A stretch of 64,000 bases of DNA from positions 930,001 through 994,000 of the forward strand of contig NZ_QOWJ01000001.1 in assembly GCF_003332885.2 (NCBI RefSeq), written 5' to 3'. A program made the position numbers and the translations under genes. Positions 49,101 through 57,891 of this stretch are shown here, one piece after another (within the stretch, counting starts at the first letter, position 1; every line of letters begins with the position of its first letter). The notes beneath the pieces are model-generated. The model was given only the letters and a program-made list of their open reading frames with translations, did no database searches and had not been told where the DNA came from. This DNA is from Paracnuella aquatica (lineage in GTDB: Bacteria > Bacteroidota > Bacteroidia > Chitinophagales > Chitinophagaceae).

Positions 49101-51493
49101 GCCAGGCATTTTTCAACGTGGCCGTTGGCCGCACCAGCCGCGAGGTGGTGCAGGTAAAAAGCATGGTTTACCCCTGGGGCATCCGCGTGGTGCGCACCAT
49201 TACGCTGTTTCGAATGGGCAATGGATATGTGGCCCGGGTGGACAGTGGCTGGCAGGCGCAAAGCGATGGCCTGTTCGATTTTCGCTACCCGGTTAATGAC
49301 AAAAACACGGGCAAAAAAGTAAAAGAACTGCACCCCAATCCATTTAATTTTCACCCCGGCCCGGTTCGCGGCTTGTACAACATCCGCAACATCCGCGAAA
49401 TACCGAAGGCCTACACCACCAACACCAAACTGGTGTACCTATGGCAGGAAGGTGCCGACGGTTACCCGGTACCGGCCGAGCCGCAAAAAACAAAAACAGC
49501 CATCCTACAAGGCATAAGTTTCGACTGCGATGTAGCAATTGACAACGTGGTGGAAGGCGGCACCGGCAACCGAGTAGCCAGCAAAGGCGTCATTGGCTAT
49601 GTACAGCTGGCGCCACCCGCGGCCCCCATCGATCCGCAGGCGCTGAAAGGTTTGATGGGCTATGAAAAAGGCACCATTGGCGGCCCCATCAACTGCACCA
49701 TCAAGGTGGCTGGCACCAACCAACGGATGCGCCTCGACCGGTTTGATGTAAACGAATCAACAGACGGTGGCGGCGGACCCGTATTTGCCGGTGCCGTGCG
49801 GGGCGCAGTGGTATTGCCCAAAGACGGTAGCTGGACGATGGTGCAGCACAACCGCGGCAGTGGCGATGTAACGCCGATGCCCGAAAAACTGAGCGTGCCG
49901 CTCATTGCCGAAGGTTTGCTGGATGTAAAAACAAATGCGTTTCCGCCGATTGAAAACATCCTGCAGCGCATTGCTTTTCCCAACGACTTGTTGAAAACGC
50001 CGGACAGCAGCACACTCAATTTTGGCTTTTTGCAAAACATGAACACGCAGAAAGTACTGTTCCTGACACCTGCGTTTAAAAAAGGCATCGAGTCACTCAT
50101 GACCAAAACGCCGCCGCTGCTGGCCGATGCATACCGCCTGATGAATACCAACAGCATCTTTCCGAATGTGGGCGATGCTGAGGTCAATTTTGGCACCGCC
50201 ATTCAAATGCTGAAAGGCATTGACGATGCAAAAAATGCGATCGAAGCGTTCAGCAAACCTGGCGTTGTCGACAACCTGGGCAAAGAGCTGTACGAGGTAT
50301 TGGAGCTAAAAGCAAAAGAAGAAGCGGGCAAATTACTTGACCAGGGTTACAAACTGATCAAAGCAAAAGGCAACGAAGTGTTGGATAAGGCTTTCAAATT
50401 TGACCTGCCGCCATTTGCATACGAGCTGGTGAACATTGAAGATGTGTTGTGCATTTACATTGAATACGCAGCAACCAGCAGTCCCAAAAAAGACCCGAAA
50501 CAATACATCGGCAACTTTGATTTTGATGTCGATTCATTTGCATCCGACCTGGCCAATACCTGGAAGGGACGCATGAACAACCTGGCTATGGTGGTGGATC
50601 TTGGCCCGCTGAAAAGGCTGATGACCATCAAAGGAAATTTCAATTCGCAAAAAGGAAAAGAAACCGATTACGGCAGCAAGCAGGACAGCGATGCAACCGG
50701 CCTGAATTTCCCCACACCCGAAATTGAATTCAGCGATGCGGTGGACGCTGTGATCAAGATCTTGGAAATACTGCAGGCGCTGAGCACGGGCAAATATGGC
50801 GATGCGTTGAAGAAAGGCCTCAAAGTAGCCATGAGCAACAGCGCCAATCTTTGGGAGTATAAATTTGAAGCCACCAAAGACATTGCACTGGTGCGCTTTC
50901 CGCCGGAACGCAACCTGTACGAAGCGCCCACTACGCCGCTTAAACTGGAGGCGAGCATGAGCCTGGGTGTTTTTTTCAACGCTGCGTTAAAAGTAACAAC
51001 CGATCCGAAGCAGCTGCTCCCCACTGCTGGTGCATTTTTCAAGTTTCATGGCGGGCTGCAGGTGATGTGTGTGAGCCTTGCTGCCGGCACTGTGTACGCC
51101 GTAGGCAGTGCCGACCTGGCGCTGCGGGCCGATACTAGTCCGTTGATTTCGCTGACGATGAAGTTTGGTTTTGGTGCACAAATAACGGTGGGCCTGCCGG
51201 TGGTGGCCAACGTTAGCGTGCTTTTTATGGTGGGCGTGGAAGTGTATGTGGACAGCAACAAAACGGTAAAGGTTACCGCCTTTATGTTGTTCCGCGGCCA
51301 TGCCGAAATATGCGGTGGCATTGTAAGCGTTACCATCACCATCGAAGCAAGAGGCTCCATTCAAAGAGAGGAGGGTGAAAATAAACCCTGCTTGTGCAAG
51401 GCACAGGTAACCTTCGCTATCGACATCAGCATTTGCTTCGTCATCAACATTGATTTCAGTGAAAGCTGGGAAGAAACCCGGCAGATTGCTTAA
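46151..51493 (+). CDS. Giant uncharacterised protein A (1780 aa)
   Basis: I recognise no domain. The open frame begins at a TTG (46115); I prefer the ATG at 46151 (MPAPTIPAHLAALTSHF). There is no signal peptide or lipobox, so it is cytoplasmic or leaves by a special route. The N terminus (1-125) is polar with a helix and an acidic stretch (NTEDEEDQ). A long beta-rich region (about 130-1340) has many Gly, Pro and Asn turns, for example ISWEPVLN near 765. A helical segment at about 1355-1420 is rich in Lys, Glu and Leu. The end (about 1600-1780) is a run of long hydrophobic strands with Cys residues (KPCLCKAQ, ISICFVINIDF). It is followed after 26 bases by giant gene B and clearly cotranscribed. 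Could be a structural shell, adhesin or toxin-like component; function unknown. Confidence 0.88.
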   Translation: MPAPTIPAHLAALTSHFHISSAERQKSLEELQQMLARTLTNLDPDDIISQQYMLETSDLFKQGDEAAIGETATSNTEDEEDQFQVFVRTLPVRTTQLAGGTPKAAAGSRVVTRGPFIDKVTGRQVFFDVAQVKKLIALHVAGQPEPVILFNAGFPIRRLPGRLPIQPPEITRNYKVVPETVWVLARLFDNAAPANYYAGLRVTGGTIVLNADPTIVAGKLTVTAATTVVCDLTLEQKEITDGDASSPYGQDARNASYDLPKSFGFQFQNLVKKINAVGESKWKVYGSENSFTYSGNQASVYNPLIGRLAIPVSCGDPEFTIKENVSPFCTLSGTAQIGASWWGIPVAKINPAAPTEADGNGAMVVQCNAGLAAQWKGLQNQQLRLSAPFIIGEPGRIGITEFVANGTGAQQEIKMWQDKVNPFGSTLHLACTTNSNFIFNTQAKGDELMACKCNAELNADRPVKVDGQGMLVKTKGSLLMIGMSKHKRSLNLGDENILWDNKLPSDKMPKVRPIALAMHNALFTVTPPNGLVLFSEVDEAITTMHLGRMFLHFGLFSYLPTLPDPYAANLGVLENQFNDRGNNITGAPANGPRSSRVSAWLIGLVQWEQKPEVPDKVGVSFHFAPLQKPLEIEKDRGAKPGTPVTDNNPNRPFLPTLGTEKLVDLPDNVLMQPRDGTMRAAAVRNDFFALRMDDFALLDVSSKANQMGVAFSFTNNVLQQVVARKYDINIKNEGDVQVFPIQVSGLDVVAPGRQVQAFTVPQISWEPVLNTTPPQCLPGAQIPDPNNPDTLIPASPPFDPPLGWNFYQNDGLATRIGNLSKKPVALSPIPMAKYLVHTFQSGDDGKTYAWFNLPFGMVALSFLNSNKPQGKGEYIENIAPVWDYIVGGIQLELSGGISVNPGDGRLFEGFTFQLHNINDAAGVGAQYSNLAHSPDIIFNGEFSQSVDMPPGRPAVPLERIGISGYGASTFSNWENKDALFAQTSQAFFNVAVGRTSREVVQVKSMVYPWGIRVVRTITLFRMGNGYVARVDSGWQAQSDGLFDFRYPVNDKNTGKKVKELHPNPFNFHPGPVRGLYNIRNIREIPKAYTTNTKLVYLWQEGADGYPVPAEPQKTKTAILQGISFDCDVAIDNVVEGGTGNRVASKGVIGYVQLAPPAAPIDPQALKGLMGYEKGTIGGPINCTIKVAGTNQRMRLDRFDVNESTDGGGGPVFAGAVRGAVVLPKDGSWTMVQHNRGSGDVTPMPEKLSVPLIAEGLLDVKTNAFPPIENILQRIAFPNDLLKTPDSSTLNFGFLQNMNTQKVLFLTPAFKKGIESLMTKTPPLLADAYRLMNTNSIFPNVGDAEVNFGTAIQMLKGIDDAKNAIEAFSKPGVVDNLGKELYEVLELKAKEEAGKLLDQGYKLIKAKGNEVLDKAFKFDLPPFAYELVNIEDVLCIYIEYAATSSPKKDPKQYIGNFDFDVDSFASDLANTWKGRMNNLAMVVDLGPLKRLMTIKGNFNSQKGKETDYGSKQDSDATGLNFPTPEIEFSDAVDAVIKILEILQALSTGKYGDALKKGLKVAMSNSANLWEYKFEATKDIALVRFPPERNLYEAPTTPLKLEASMSLGVFFNAALKVTTDPKQLLPTAGAFFKFHGGLQVMCVSLAAGTVYAVGSADLALRADTSPLISLTMKFGFGAQITVGLPVVANVSVLFMVGVEVYVDSNKTVKVTAFMLFRGHAEICGGIVSVTITIEARGSIQREEGENKPCLCKAQVTFAIDISICFVINIDFSESWEETRQIA

Positions 51494-51519
51494 CCATTTT
51501 CTCCTAAAAAATTCAGGCA

Positions 51520-54500
51520 ATGGCCATTGATAAAACACGTTTTACCCTGCTGGCTTTTCCACAAAGCGTGGACGCAACAGGAAAGCTGTCGCTCAACCTT
51601 GTATTTCTTCCGCGCAACATCAGCCCGCTGGATGATGTTCGAAATGAAGGCACTATTATAGCGCCGCCGTTTGTTTCGGTGCAACCGCAATTCACGATCA
51701 AAATCGGCAACAATTCATCAGAATTCCCGGGAAAACTGCCCCTTCCGCCCCACGAAGTTACGCGGCCAATGGACCCGATTGTGTACAGCACGCAGGCTGC
51801 GGATATTTACAAAACGCTGAAGGATGCCAAACAGCCAAACGGCGTAACACCTAAATATTTTGACATTGATGAAAGCCGTAGCGCCGACCGGGCCGCTGCC
51901 GAGAAATTCTCCATTCCTAAGGCTTTGCCCCGCAATACTGCGGTGCGCAAATACCTGCCATTCTCTTATCGCGAAGCTTTTAATTTCACAACGCCACGGG
52001 TGGCAAATGCGGTTACTGATGACAGTTACCATTGCGCCGTTCGCGACGATAAACCCGATCCCACTTTTGCACCCAGCGATGGAAAAGTTAGCTGGGGCAA
52101 AGTGTATGCGCACCTGATGCGGCAGCCGCTCATGGCAAAAGCGGCTGGTTTAATCTACAACGTAACTGTCCAATTATCGGCCGGCGACCTTGAAAAAGGC
52201 GGCTGGATCTATGCCGATATTTTAACTGGCGATTACAGCGTACAACAGGCAGCATCGGAGCCGGTGGGAAACGATCCGTTTATAAAAAAATACGCAGCTA
52301 AATTACCACCGCTGAAGTGGGGCGAGGCCCGCAACCTTTTTGCCGCCGTTCTTTTTCCGGTAATGAAAAGCGGGCAAAACCCGGAGGGTATTTTTGATGA
52401 ATTGTTTATTGAATCGGCCCGCTACAACGATGGTTTTGCCGGTTTGGTGCACAGCTACCAACCCCGTAGCCACAACCTTTTGGTGGAACGTGCAGATGGC
52501 TTTCACCCGCAAAAAGAAATGGGCATCCGGCTGGGCTGGGATGATGAACAAATTTTGATCTGGTATTTGCGGCAAATTGGCACCGACGAAAACCTGGGCG
52601 ATAAACGGCTGGATGCGCCGCTGGGTGTGACCGGCTACTGCATTGATGTGCGGCAGTTCGGCGGCGCTGCCTGGGAAAGCCTCACCGAGGTGGCCAGCAA
52701 CGGCGCCCTGCAATTGGAAACGATCAATATGGGCACCTATGCAGGCGAGTTGCCTTACCAGGTGTATCCTACCAAACTAGCCGGCAGCTATTGGCTGCCC
52801 ATGTATTTTGCCAACTGGAACGACCAGTGCATGGTGCTGCCCGATAAACGGGCCGCTGAAATCTATGCCAACGCAGGCGATACCAAACACCCGGCAACGC
52901 TGAGTGATATGTACACGGCACCGGCTTATGCTACCAAACTATTGTATGGCAACCAATACGAATTTCGGGTAAGGATGCGTGATATGAGCGGCGGCGGCCC
53001 CGGCAAAAACGGCGAACCAGAAAAGACACTGCCGGGCATGATCACCGCCACGCATTTTAAACGATACATTGCGCCAAATGCCCTGCTGCTGCGCCATACC
53101 GACACTGAGCTAAAGCCCAATACCGACGATGTAAATTTTACCCCGAACAGCCTTAAGATGCAACGGCCGCTGCTGGGCTACCCGGCTGTGTTGTACACTG
53201 GCCGGTACGCTGAGGCCGATGCACTTACCCGACTGCGGCAAAACCGCGATGGTAATTTTGCCAAACAGGCCTTAGATCAACCCATCGATGGCTTTGGCAT
53301 TCCGGACCTGGATGTGGTAAAAGTGCAGGTAAAAGTGGAAGTGGAAACGCTGAAGATGGACAACCTGGCCAGCGACGATGGCCGCGAACACTACATCACG
53401 CTGTACACCACTTACCGCACATTTGATGCGGCAAATCCGGATGCTTTGCTGGAGGTGCCAATTACCTGGAAAGACCAACCAATCTTGAAGCTGGGAAATA
53501 TTACTGAGCCGTTCGACAATGTGGCCGATAATGATACGATTGCACAAACGGCCGGCACTATTGTGTTGCCAACGGCAAGGGACATACGCATGACCATCCG
53601 GGCTTGTTGCGAAGGCGCCGCCGACTACTGGGGTAATTACAGCGAAACCAACCCCGATCTCGATGCCCGCCTTGGCAAAACCACGGTATTGTCGCTGCGC
53701 AAAGAATCGGCTGTGGAAACGGGCCTGTTTACCGGGACGGAAGATCCGCAGGCCATTCAGGGTATTTTGCTGCAACCCGATCCGTTGCGCATCAAACTCA
53801 ACCCGATATTTTTTAAAACACTTGATGGCAACAATACACCGGATGCAATGCCCGACATTGTGCAGCGTTTTGCAAAACAACTGGATGTGCACGCCAAAGA
53901 ACTTACAATCACCGCACCGCTGGGTGAACGCATTGCATTTTGGTGCTCCAATATGGTGCGACATACTATGGCGCCAGACAGCAGCAGCATCACTTTTAGC
54001 GGCGCCAACGAGTTGCAGGGCCACTGGCTGGTGTGCACTAGTTTTTACATCAACCGCGACTGGACCTGGGACAGCCTCGATGCTTTGAGCTTTATTATTG
54101 AGCGGAGGCGAAAACAAGGCCGCGAAGCCGGTGACATTAGTGCAAAACCGTGGCAACAAATTGGTTCGCTCGACCTGCAACGCATTGCCAGTTTCCAGGC
54201 CATACAAGAAGGTGACGATGGGCTCATCCACCGCGAATACACGAAGATCATCTTGATTGATGTAGTGGATGGGAAACCGCCGATTGGCCAGTTTCCCGAT
54301 GTGAGCCAGGTTGCCTACAAGATTACTCCAAGATTTAAGACCGGGCACACGCCTACCGCTGATGGCCCGTTGGAAACACCGGCACTACTGCTGCCGGCAA
54401 CAGTCAATCCAACCCAAATGCCGAAGCTGGTTGGTGCCGGTATTGCGCTGAGCCCATATATGCGCAACAAGCAATACAGCGCCACAGAAGCAAGAAAACG

Positions 54501-55593
54501 ATACCTATGGCTGGAGTTTGACCGCAAACCCGACAACGAAGCCGATGATTTGTTTGCGCGGGCGCTGGCCTATGCCCCCGACCAGTTGCTGTCCAACAAC
54601 GACCCCTCATTACTGGAAATTCCGGAAGAAAGCAACCTGCCGATTGACCCGGAATACATCAGGGTGATTACACCGGCTAGCAGCCCCGAACATGCAGGGC
54701 TCAACGCCATGCAAAAAATGACCAAGTCGGATGATCAGGACCGGCATTTTTACATACTGCCGCTGCCGCCGGGCCTCCATGGTGAAAGCACGGAATTGTT
54801 TGGTTTTTTCACATACGAGTTCCGGTTTGGCCATAGCGACCGGTTGTGGAGCACAGCGCAGGGAAGGTTTGGGCGGCCACTACGCGTAGCCGGCCTGCAG
54901 CACCCTGCGCCCAACCTGCTGGCAATGGTTTCGAGAGACGAGCAACTGCTCCGCGTATCTGCGCCGTTTGCAAAAGCAGTGTTTAATGGGAAAAATGTTA
55001 CCAGCAACCCGCCCCGAACCAGCATCTGGTGCCTACTGTATGCGCAGGTGCGGCAAGCCGACGGGTTGGATTTCCGCAATATTTTGCTGGCGGAAAAAAG
55101 ATTGGAACAAAAACCGCCCACCCGCCACCGCGAATGGCTGAAAATAAAAATGGGTGAAGCCGGGAATAACCCGGTGCTGATCCGGCAATTTGAAATGGAA
55201 TATGTGCAAAAGCTAGCGCGGGAAAAAGAGGCAACCTGGCAGGCCTACGGCGCATGGCAAAACAAGGAAATCCGCGAAATGCTGTACCTCTATGGCCTTC
55301 CGGAAGATGCGCCGCTGAGTATTTTGTGTGTTGAAGTGTATGGGCAGATCACCAACATCTACCAGCACATGAACGATGCACGGGCAAAAAAAGAAGCGCT
55401 GATCAGCAGCATTGCCAGCAATTACGATCAAACGCTGGCAGCAGGCATCCAGCAGGAAACCTATCGGAAAATGGACGGACCGATACCGGATACGAAGCCA
55501 ATTGATCCATTAAAGACGCAGTTGGGCAGCTTCCGTATTTTGCGTACCTCGCCATTAACCGAAGTGCCATTTATTTGTTGCACTGATTGTTAG
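51520..55593 (+). CDS. Giant uncharacterised protein B (1357 aa)
   Basis: No known family recognised. Starts at an ATG 26 bases after gene A. No signal peptide. It opens with RFTLLAFPQSVDATGKLSLN, a strand-rich start, continues as beta-rich sequence, and has a fibronectin-III-like signature YEFRVRMRDMSGGGP near 475-490. A Cys pair occurs in RACCEGAADYWG (near 690). The C-terminal quarter is more helical (about 1195-1320, rich in Lys, Glu and Gln), and the protein ends in a Cys cluster (FICCTDC). The matching size, composition and spacing with gene A suggest products that act together. A strong terminator follows at once, so the pair is a self-contained unit. The function cannot be inferred from sequence alone. 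Confidence 0.88.
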   Translation: MAIDKTRFTLLAFPQSVDATGKLSLNLVFLPRNISPLDDVRNEGTIIAPPFVSVQPQFTIKIGNNSSEFPGKLPLPPHEVTRPMDPIVYSTQAADIYKTLKDAKQPNGVTPKYFDIDESRSADRAAAEKFSIPKALPRNTAVRKYLPFSYREAFNFTTPRVANAVTDDSYHCAVRDDKPDPTFAPSDGKVSWGKVYAHLMRQPLMAKAAGLIYNVTVQLSAGDLEKGGWIYADILTGDYSVQQAASEPVGNDPFIKKYAAKLPPLKWGEARNLFAAVLFPVMKSGQNPEGIFDELFIESARYNDGFAGLVHSYQPRSHNLLVERADGFHPQKEMGIRLGWDDEQILIWYLRQIGTDENLGDKRLDAPLGVTGYCIDVRQFGGAAWESLTEVASNGALQLETINMGTYAGELPYQVYPTKLAGSYWLPMYFANWNDQCMVLPDKRAAEIYANAGDTKHPATLSDMYTAPAYATKLLYGNQYEFRVRMRDMSGGGPGKNGEPEKTLPGMITATHFKRYIAPNALLLRHTDTELKPNTDDVNFTPNSLKMQRPLLGYPAVLYTGRYAEADALTRLRQNRDGNFAKQALDQPIDGFGIPDLDVVKVQVKVEVETLKMDNLASDDGREHYITLYTTYRTFDAANPDALLEVPITWKDQPILKLGNITEPFDNVADNDTIAQTAGTIVLPTARDIRMTIRACCEGAADYWGNYSETNPDLDARLGKTTVLSLRKESAVETGLFTGTEDPQAIQGILLQPDPLRIKLNPIFFKTLDGNNTPDAMPDIVQRFAKQLDVHAKELTITAPLGERIAFWCSNMVRHTMAPDSSSITFSGANELQGHWLVCTSFYINRDWTWDSLDALSFIIERRRKQGREAGDISAKPWQQIGSLDLQRIASFQAIQEGDDGLIHREYTKIILIDVVDGKPPIGQFPDVSQVAYKITPRFKTGHTPTADGPLETPALLLPATVNPTQMPKLVGAGIALSPYMRNKQYSATEARKRYLWLEFDRKPDNEADDLFARALAYAPDQLLSNNDPSLLEIPEESNLPIDPEYIRVITPASSPEHAGLNAMQKMTKSDDQDRHFYILPLPPGLHGESTELFGFFTYEFRFGHSDRLWSTAQGRFGRPLRVAGLQHPAPNLLAMVSRDEQLLRVSAPFAKAVFNGKNVTSNPPRTSIWCLLYAQVRQADGLDFRNILLAEKRLEQKPPTRHREWLKIKMGEAGNNPVLIRQFEMEYVQKLAREKEATWQAYGAWQNKEIREMLYLYGLPEDAPLSILCVEVYGQITNIYQHMNDARAKKEALISSIASNYDQTLAAGIQQETYRKMDGPIPDTKPIDPLKTQLGSFRILRTSPLTEVPFICCTDC

Positions 55594-55615
55594 TACAAGA
55601 ACACGATTATAAGCG

Positions 55616-55640
55616 AAGGCAGTTCCGTGTGAACTGCCTT
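55616..55640 (+). terminator. Strong terminator after the giant gene pair
   Basis: Perfect 10-base stem AAGGCAGTTC/GAACTGCCTT, five-base loop, then TTGTTTT. Typical intrinsic terminator, 22 bases after the stop codon. Confidence 0.85.
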
Positions 55641-55720
55641 TTGTTTTGCCATTCGTCCAAAATGAACGGGTATTGCTGGATGTTTTTTTGCAAAATGCTA
55701 TTAGGCTTGTTGCAAAAAAA

Positions 55721-55742
55721 GCCCACTGTAGAAACAGCGGGC
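55721..55742 (-). terminator. Minus-strand terminator without a visible gene
   Basis: Stem GCCC-A-CTGT / ACAG-C-GGGC with one mismatch and a four-base loop. On the minus strand it is followed by seven U, the form of an intrinsic terminator, yet no minus-strand gene lies to its right before 56901. Confidence 0.55.
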
Positions 55743-55811
55743 GACTAACGATTGCTTGCCATATGTAGAGAGAAATAAAGAAGTTAGCTTGGTTGGTGCT
55801 GTAAAACTATA

Positions 55812-55991
55812 ATGCAGGAAATCTTTTCAAACAGCGTGTTGATTGAATTGCAATATTGGGAAGATCAGTTGTCGTTTTTAGTGTATCAGCTCATTGCCAA
55901 ATGCATCAGATGTTATATCGTTAATGCAAATGTGATTGGGAAATATCAACTTGCTTGTTTACAACATTCACATGAGTATGTGGTTGTGTAG
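55812..55991 (+). CDS. Possible small ORF (59 aa), unsupported
   Basis: An ATG-initiated frame of 59 codons in the 570-base gap between the giant pair and the PepSY-like gene. Sequence starts MQEIFSNSVLIELQYWED. It has no recognised family, no clear start signal and no promoter, so it may be chance. The rest of 55594-56163 holds two terminators and the promoter of the next gene. Confidence 0.15.
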   Translation: MQEIFSNSVLIELQYWEDQLSFLVYQLIAKCIRCYIVNANVIGKYQLACLQHSHEYVVV

Positions 55992-56077
55992 AAGCTTTGC
56001 GGGCTAAGGGTTTGCGGCGACAGCCACTACTTCTTTGTTAAGCCTTTTAACAGCCCTTGCCACCCCTCACAATTCAC

Positions 56078-56108
56078 TTGCCCCGGGGTGTAACCCACAC
56101 TACTTTTG
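56078..56108 (+). promoter_or_regulatory. Promoter of the PepSY-like gene
   Basis: TTG at 56078-56080, a 20-base spacer and TACTTTTG at 56101-56108, a perfect match to the Bacteroidota -7 consensus TAnnTTTG. Start of transcription is expected near 56114, about 50 bases before the ATG. Confidence 0.65.
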
Positions 56109-56163
56109 AATCGTCAAACAAACACAAGACAACCAAAACAAATCATACTTCAACTAACAAATC

Positions 56164-56604
56164 ATGAAACCTTTATTTATCCTGCTGACCGTTCTTTCTT
56201 CCTTTATGGCCCAGGCCAAAAACAACCCTGGAGGGGAAGTAACACCGGCAGCCCTCAAAAGCTTTAGCACCACCTTTGCCCAGGCAAGCGATGTGACCTG
56301 GACCGCCATCGATGATATGTACAAAGTATCTTTCCAGGTGGCCGGCCAGTATGCCGCAGCTTATTACAGCAACAACGGCAACCTGATGGTGGTAACCCGC
56401 AACATCTCTTCGCTGCAACTGCCCGTAGTGTTGCTGGCTTCCATTAAAAAAGACTACAACCAAAGGTGGATCTCCGACCTGGTGGAAGTATCGGATGAGA
56501 ATGGCACCTACTACTATGTAACCCTAGAAGATGCCGATCAAAAGCTCATCCTGAAATCAGACGGTGCCACCCGCTGGAACAAATACCAGAAATACGAAAA
56601 GTAA
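56164..56604 (+). CDS. Secreted PepSY-like (BLIP-like) protein
   Basis: 146 residues with a signal peptide ending near MAQAK (19). The rest resembles the PepSY-like putative beta-lactamase-inhibitor-like fold of Bacteroidota: VTPAALKSFSTTFAQASDVTW, then YKVSFQVAGQYAAAYYSNNGNLMVVTRNI, and a C-terminal repeat of strand and helix. Such periplasmic proteins are common and mostly unstudied; they may inhibit or regulate a protease or bind a partner. It has its own consensus promoter and a bidirectional terminator downstream, so it is monocistronic. A short fragment with a similar N-terminal motif occurs at 58282. Confidence 0.82.
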   Translation: MKPLFILLTVLSSFMAQAKNNPGGEVTPAALKSFSTTFAQASDVTWTAIDDMYKVSFQVAGQYAAAYYSNNGNLMVVTRNISSLQLPVVLLASIKKDYNQRWISDLVEVSDENGTYYYVTLEDADQKLILKSDGATRWNKYQKYEK

Positions 56605-56698
56605 AAGGAAGAAAAGCTGCGGGGTGTTTTGCAATTATTAAAACACAATCCGCATGCCTGCACAGCAGTATTCTATGGTAAAAAATGCCTCTAGGCTT

Positions 56699-56725
56699 TG
56701 TCATGCTGAGCACAGCGAAGCATCC
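56699..56725. repeat. Small imperfect palindromic repeat
   Basis: The stretch beginning TGTCATGCTGAGC and ending GCGAAGCATC has inverted ends (ATGCT/AGCAT). It resembles dispersed palindromic elements I know from Bacteroidota genomes, but only one copy occurs in this window. Confidence 0.4.
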
Positions 56726-56811
56726 GAGCCATCACCAAAGTAAGTTGGAGAAAAATTAGAGCTGAATCCAATATACCTTTCTAAAGCACTTAGATATTTT
56801 ACAAACATACT

Positions 56812-56858
56812 AAAGCCCAATACATTCTTACTAAACTAACAGGCATGTATAGGGCTTT
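56812..56858. terminator. Bidirectional terminator between PepSY-like and hydrolase genes
   Basis: A 14-position stem (AAAGCCC, one A-A mismatch, ATACAT; and ATGTAT, A, GGGCTTT) around a 19-base loop, followed by T residues on the plus strand. It lies between convergent genes. Confidence 0.7.
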
Positions 56859-56900
56859 TTCCATATAAACTCGCTATACTAAAACCGTCAAAGAGAACCT

Positions 56901-57731
56901 TTAAATAAACTCCCGGATTGCTTTCACAATCTGCCTCGCCCCTTCGCCATACAGCATCGTTAAATGATTACCGCGGATTTCGTGGTAGGTACAGTTTTGC
57001 ATCAACTGCACTGTGGCTAATGCCTGTGGCACCGGCAGCAGCGGTGCCTCCAAGGTATATGGGTCCGGTGCATTGAACAGCAGCGCGGGGTGAGCAATAT
57101 CACTGATGATGTCCGTCCATGGTTCTTCCAACACCTGCGTAATCGCTTCCGTCATATGTGCGGGTTGGCTGCGCTGTGTTACCGAGCCGTCGCCATTTTC
57201 AGCAACATCTGCCTGGTAATAAGCCATCATGGCCGGATCCCAAAAAGTAAGGAACGGTGCTTTGGTAGCACCTTCCAAGTATGTATCGAACGAAGTGTAT
57301 GTTTTCCCCAAACGCGTCATCACCGGCCGCAGCATGTCCATAATATCAGGATGCATTTGTGCAGCGGCATCTATCAACACCAGCTTTGCTACACGATCGG
57401 GAAAATGCGCAGCAAGGTAAAAACTTACCCAGGCGCCAAACGAATGGCCACCAACATGTGCACGGCCGATATCCAGCGCATCCATCAATTGAATGATATC
57501 TGCGGCATGATCGGCCATCGTGTAGCCATGCTCCGGCGCATCACTAAGGCCGCGTCCCCGCAGGTCGACTGAAATAATCCGCAGGCCTTTTGTTAAGCCT
57601 TGTGCCACCAATCCCTCAAAACAATATGCGTTGGAGGTGAGGCCATGCATCAGGATCAACGTGGGTCCGTCGCCCTGGTAATCGAGATAATGCAGGCGTA
57701 TATTGTTGGCAACAACGTAGTTTGATTTCAT
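56901..57731 (-). CDS. Alpha/beta hydrolase
   Basis: 276 residues, no signal peptide, cytoplasmic. Classic fold: oxyanion HG in LMHGLTSNAY, nucleophile Ser in GGHSFGAW, acid Asp in the NAPDPYT region, His in GNHLTMLYG. The lid region is at about 130-190. Related to general esterase, haloalkane-dehalogenase-like or peroxidase-like hydrolases; the substrate cannot be told. A single gene with a terminator on its 3' side; the 67-residue gene (57892) lies 160 bases upstream in the same direction. Confidence 0.85.
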   Translation of the reverse strand: MKSNYVVANNIRLHYLDYQGDGPTLILMHGLTSNAYCFEGLVAQGLTKGLRIISVDLRGRGLSDAPEHGYTMADHAADIIQLMDALDIGRAHVGGHSFGAWVSFYLAAHFPDRVAKLVLIDAAAQMHPDIMDMLRPVMTRLGKTYTSFDTYLEGATKAPFLTFWDPAMMAYYQADVAENGDGSVTQRSQPAHMTEAITQVLEEPWTDIISDIAHPALLFNAPDPYTLEAPLLPVPQALATVQLMQNCTYHEIRGNHLTMLYGEGARQIVKAIREFI

Positions 57732-57891
57732 TATATAGTTCTGGTATTAAAAAGCAGGGCACCAGGCCCTGCAAGTTGCATCTGCCAAAGCAAAAAACAA
57801 AACGCTGGATAAAATTTAACGGGCCGGCTTTAGGGTGCAAGCTACCCTGTGCTGGAAGCAGCACAACAGTGAGGTTCAAATGCAGCGCTGC

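Noticed and set aside
53272-54348. Open frame of 358 codons on the minus strand opposite giant gene B
   Set aside because: No recognisable motif and unusual composition; gene B on the plus strand has better coding character, spacing and a terminator.
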